Assembly (NCBI RefSeq): GCF_000344805.1
Contig: NC_020453.1
Span: 2,728,001 to 2,792,000 of the forward strand
Origin: Bradyrhizobium oligotrophicum S58
GTDB taxonomy: Bacteria > Pseudomonadota > Alphaproteobacteria > Rhizobiales > Xanthobacteraceae
DNA length: 64,000 nt
Reading direction: 5' to 3'
The notes beneath the pieces are model-generated. The model was not told the origin of the DNA. It ran no database searches and saw only the letters and a program-made list of their open reading frames with translations. How positions within the stretch are numbered: the first letter of the stretch is position 1; each line of letters begins with the position of its first letter. Made by a program: the position numbers and the translations under genes. Positions 62,222-64,000 of this stretch are shown here, one piece after another.

Positions 62222-63018
62222 TTCTGCGCCGTGAGCGAGCTCGTGATCCCATAGCGAATGATCTCGATGGCGCTGCCCCGCCGCGCCATCTGCGTCTCGG
62301 TCTTGTTGGTCTCGCCTGCGTTGACGTCGGCGATGCTGCGCAGCGCCAGCGCCAGCGAGCCGGACTGCCGCGCACGTGCCAGCGTCTCGGCCTGCTCGGG
62401 CTTGAGCTCCAGCGTCACGGTCTTGCCGACGACGTTGTTCTGGCCTTCCTTCTCCTTTGGCGCCTGGTCGATCGCCAGCACGCGAACATTGGAGAGAATG
62501 ATTTCCGAGCTGACGAAGTCGGCGGCGCCCGGCCTGTCCGGGTTCTTGTCGCGCTTCGACAGAATGACGTCGACGCGGTCGTTCGGCAGGATGAAGCCGC
62601 CGGCGCCGGTCTCCGGCGAGATCTCGGTGGAGATCGCGCGCATCCCGGCCGGCAGGATCGCCGCCATGAAGCCCGAGCCGTCGGACTTGACCAGCTTCTG
62701 CTCGCGGATGGGCTCGCCGATCACGAACGGCGCGCGCGCGATGCTGCCGACGAGCTGGCTTGCAGCCTCCGGCCGATCACCGCGGCGAATGAAGATGTTG
62801 CTCGCGGCTTCCGGCCAGGTCTGCCACACCAGATCGCCGGGCTTGATCGGCTGCCCCAGCCCGATGTCGCCCTTGGCCACCAGCACGTCGACGGTCGGCA
62901 GCTGCACGACGGGCGCCACCGGCGCCTGCGGCTGGCCCTCGGAGTTGCTGACGAGATAGGCCGCAACGCCGCCCGCGCCGAGAGCGATGGTTAACACCAC
63001 GATGCGTGCGGTCATCAT
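62218..63018 (-). CDS. cpaB: Pilus assembly protein CpaB (RcpC-like, SAF domain)
   Basis: A 266-residue periplasmic protein with an N-terminal membrane anchor (IVVLTIALGAGGVAAYLV), a SAF domain (VAKGDIGLGQPIKPGDLVWQ, then GSIARAPFVIGEPI) and the RcpC/CpaB domain with GGFILPNDRVDVILSKRDKN near 136-155. It probably works with the CpaC secretin. It is the first gene of the visible cpa operon; pilin (flp) and prepilin peptidase (cpaA) genes, usually just upstream, are absent from the 630 bp before it. Confidence 0.93.
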   Translation of the reverse strand: MMTARIVVLTIALGAGGVAAYLVSNSEGQPQAPVAPVVQLPTVDVLVAKGDIGLGQPIKPGDLVWQTWPEAASNIFIRRGDRPEAASQLVGSIARAPFVIGEPIREQKLVKSDGSGFMAAILPAGMRAISTEISPETGAGGFILPNDRVDVILSKRDKNPDRPGAADFVSSEIILSNVRVLAIDQAPKEKEGQNNVVGKTVTLELKPEQAETLARARQSGSLALALRSIADVNAGETNKTETQMARRGSAIEIIRYGITSSLTAQK

Positions 63019-63651
63019 ACGCGTGACTACTCTGCTTACTCATACGCCGGGACGAACGCGCGAGCCGACTGACAGCCGTTCCCCTCACTTACGACTAAGC
63101 AGCAATGGTATAAGCGATATTGCACACAGCCCGCTGCAAAGGCTGCCGGGCGGAACGATTGCACAAGTGGTGAACAGGTTGTTAGCGAGGCGATAGCGTA
63201 ACGACGCGAATGTGTTAGCTGTTTGTGCGCAGCGCGCTTGCGCGGGGAAGTAGTCCGACTAGCAACCCAAGCCGACCGCCGGTTGCGGCGCATCCCGCCG
63301 ACACGATGAGTTCTGACCGGCGTGATGCCGTCGGGACGGCGCGCCGGGGGTTCGCTAGCGCAGCCGCGGAGAGGTCGGGCCGGGGGCAGTCCCCGTATTC
63401 GGACGGCCTCGCATTTTCAGGAAGCGGAAACGGGTTGGCCATACGATTCCGTTGGGCGGGATTTCCATTCAAACTATTCAGAGTTCCTTAGCGTTTTGCG
63501 CGCACGGTCCGCGCATGACGGCTGGTATCTATCTACGCGATATAATACGCCCAAAAATGCACGCAGAAATTGCAATTCGCGTGCCGCGCTGCCTTGGGAG
63601 CAGGGCGATGGCCGGCCGGGGGATGTTGGTTGGTTCAAGGGGAGGCGTGCA
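63019..63651. other. 633-bp intergenic region between cpaB and a PilZ gene, with a perfect TATAAT
   Basis: I see no convincing gene: the open frames here overlap, lack ribosome binding sites and have biased composition. The part from 63440 to 63560 is clearly less GC-rich than the neighbouring genes. TATAAT at 63541-63546 on the plus strand is a perfect -10, about 105 bp before the PilZ start, but no good -35 is at 16-18 bp. The cpaB promoter must also lie here on the minus strand. Confidence 0.45.
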
Positions 63652-64000
63652 ATGTCAGTTGCCCGATTCCTGAGGCAGCGCGCCGTCAGGATTCAGACGG
63701 CGGGGTCCTACACACTTCCGAACTGGTATGATCCGCAGGGGCGGCTGCGATCCTTCGCCTGTCGGACGACACGCGTATCGCCGTTTCGTGCGCTGCTGGA
63801 CGTGCCCGTCGTCGGCAAGGTCGGCGATCGGCTGACGTCGTATTTCCGCGAGTTCGGGACGTTCGAAGGCGAGATCAGCGACACCGTCCATGGCGGCTTC
63901 CTGCTCGAGCTCGAGATGACGCGCGCGGAGCGCGCCAGGCTCGCCGAGAAGCTCGTCTGGCTGGAGAAGAAGCAGAAGGATCCGACGGTCCGCGACGCCC
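63652..64000 (+). CDS. PilZ-domain-like protein (3' end cut by window edge)
   Basis: 116 residues visible from ATG 63652, which has GGGGAGG six bases upstream; the frame is open at the right edge. The segment VGDRLTSYFREFGTFEGEIS, then GGFLLELEMTRAERARLAEK, fits a degenerate PilZ domain (G.....G.V......GF pattern), and a second domain may follow outside the window. A conserved Cys/Arg-rich N-terminal part (LRSFACRTTRVSPFRALLDV) precedes it. It is divergent from the cpa operon and, with the PilZ gene at 57.5 kb, suggests c-di-GMP input to this surface locus. Confidence 0.75.
   Translation, partial: MSVARFLRQRAVRIQTAGSYTLPNWYDPQGRLRSFACRTTRVSPFRALLDVPVVGKVGDRLTSYFREFGTFEGEISDTVHGGFLLELEMTRAERARLAEKLVWLEKKQKDPTVRDA

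Noticed and set aside
63036..63293. 85-codon minus-strand frame upstream of cpaB, considered as a possible pilin gene
   Set aside because: It has no prepilin motif, no hydrophobic segment and overlaps other chance frames; it is not Flp-like.

Overview
The window looks like a chromosomal segment of a high-GC alphaproteobacterium, most probably Bradyrhizobium or a close relative. This rests on the gene families, a CpaB-C-D-E type Tad pilus set, Liv-type ABC clusters carrying acyl-CoA ligases, and at least eight intergenic palindromic elements of the kinds I associate with Bradyrhizobium genomes. The assignment is from memory; no database was searched. I found no tRNA, rRNA, CRISPR array, transposase or phage gene.

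Layout. 1-7.5 kb: a truncated FCD-type GntR regulator divergent from two tandem serine/alanine-glyoxylate aminotransferase paralogues, a crotonase-family enzyme and a TctC-TctB-TctA tripartite carboxylate transporter. 7.7-12.4 kb: a large autotransporter, a strong small-RNA candidate with a CCTCCC loop and intrinsic terminator, and a 53-residue protein. 12.5-23 kb (minus strand): a CaiB/BaiF CoA-transferase, then a seven-gene uptake and activation operon (LivG ATPase, long-chain acyl-CoA ligase, LivH, LivM, LivK, LivF, PaaK-like ligase), broken by a DUF559 gene on the opposite strand that sits between 60-bp direct repeats. A Crp/Fnr-type regulator is divergent from this operon. 24-27 kb: GDP-L-fucose synthase, uroporphyrinogen-III synthase, formyltetrahydrofolate deformylase and a small lipoprotein.

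27.5-34 kb (plus strand): a second Liv-type ABC operon whose binding-protein gene has a one-base frameshift, then a MetE C-terminal-domain-like methyltransferase ending at a textbook terminator. 34-39.6 kb (minus): an acyltransferase-3 membrane enzyme, an SGNH hydrolase, a DUF2147 protein, a TPR-caspase and a TPR-retropepsin. 39.7-44 kb (plus): the SAM cycle, with an HTH-methyltransferase fusion, metK and ahcY, closed by a terminator. 44-55 kb: mixed housekeeping and accessory genes (DUF1989, M15-like peptidase, PepSY plus cytochrome b561, an immunity-like protein, P-loop kinase, alpha/beta hydrolase, DUF1311 protein, a frameshifted AlaX editing protein, a Baeyer-Villiger-type monooxygenase). 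54.9-57.4 kb: a MarR regulator divergent from an FAD aromatic hydroxylase, with an operator inside the hydroxylase promoter. 57.5-64 kb: a PilZ protein, a TadD-like TPR lipoprotein, cpaE-cpaD-cpaC-cpaB on the minus strand, and a second PilZ gene cut by the right edge.

The less routine items are: two GCATGC-core palindromes at matching distances before both aminotransferase genes; the sRNA at about 11.95-12.07 kb; the DUF559 repeat cassette; the HTH-methyltransferase before metK with a leader able to form two mutually exclusive hairpins; the paired TPR proteases; and two independent +1 frameshifts that are either real lesions or sequence errors.
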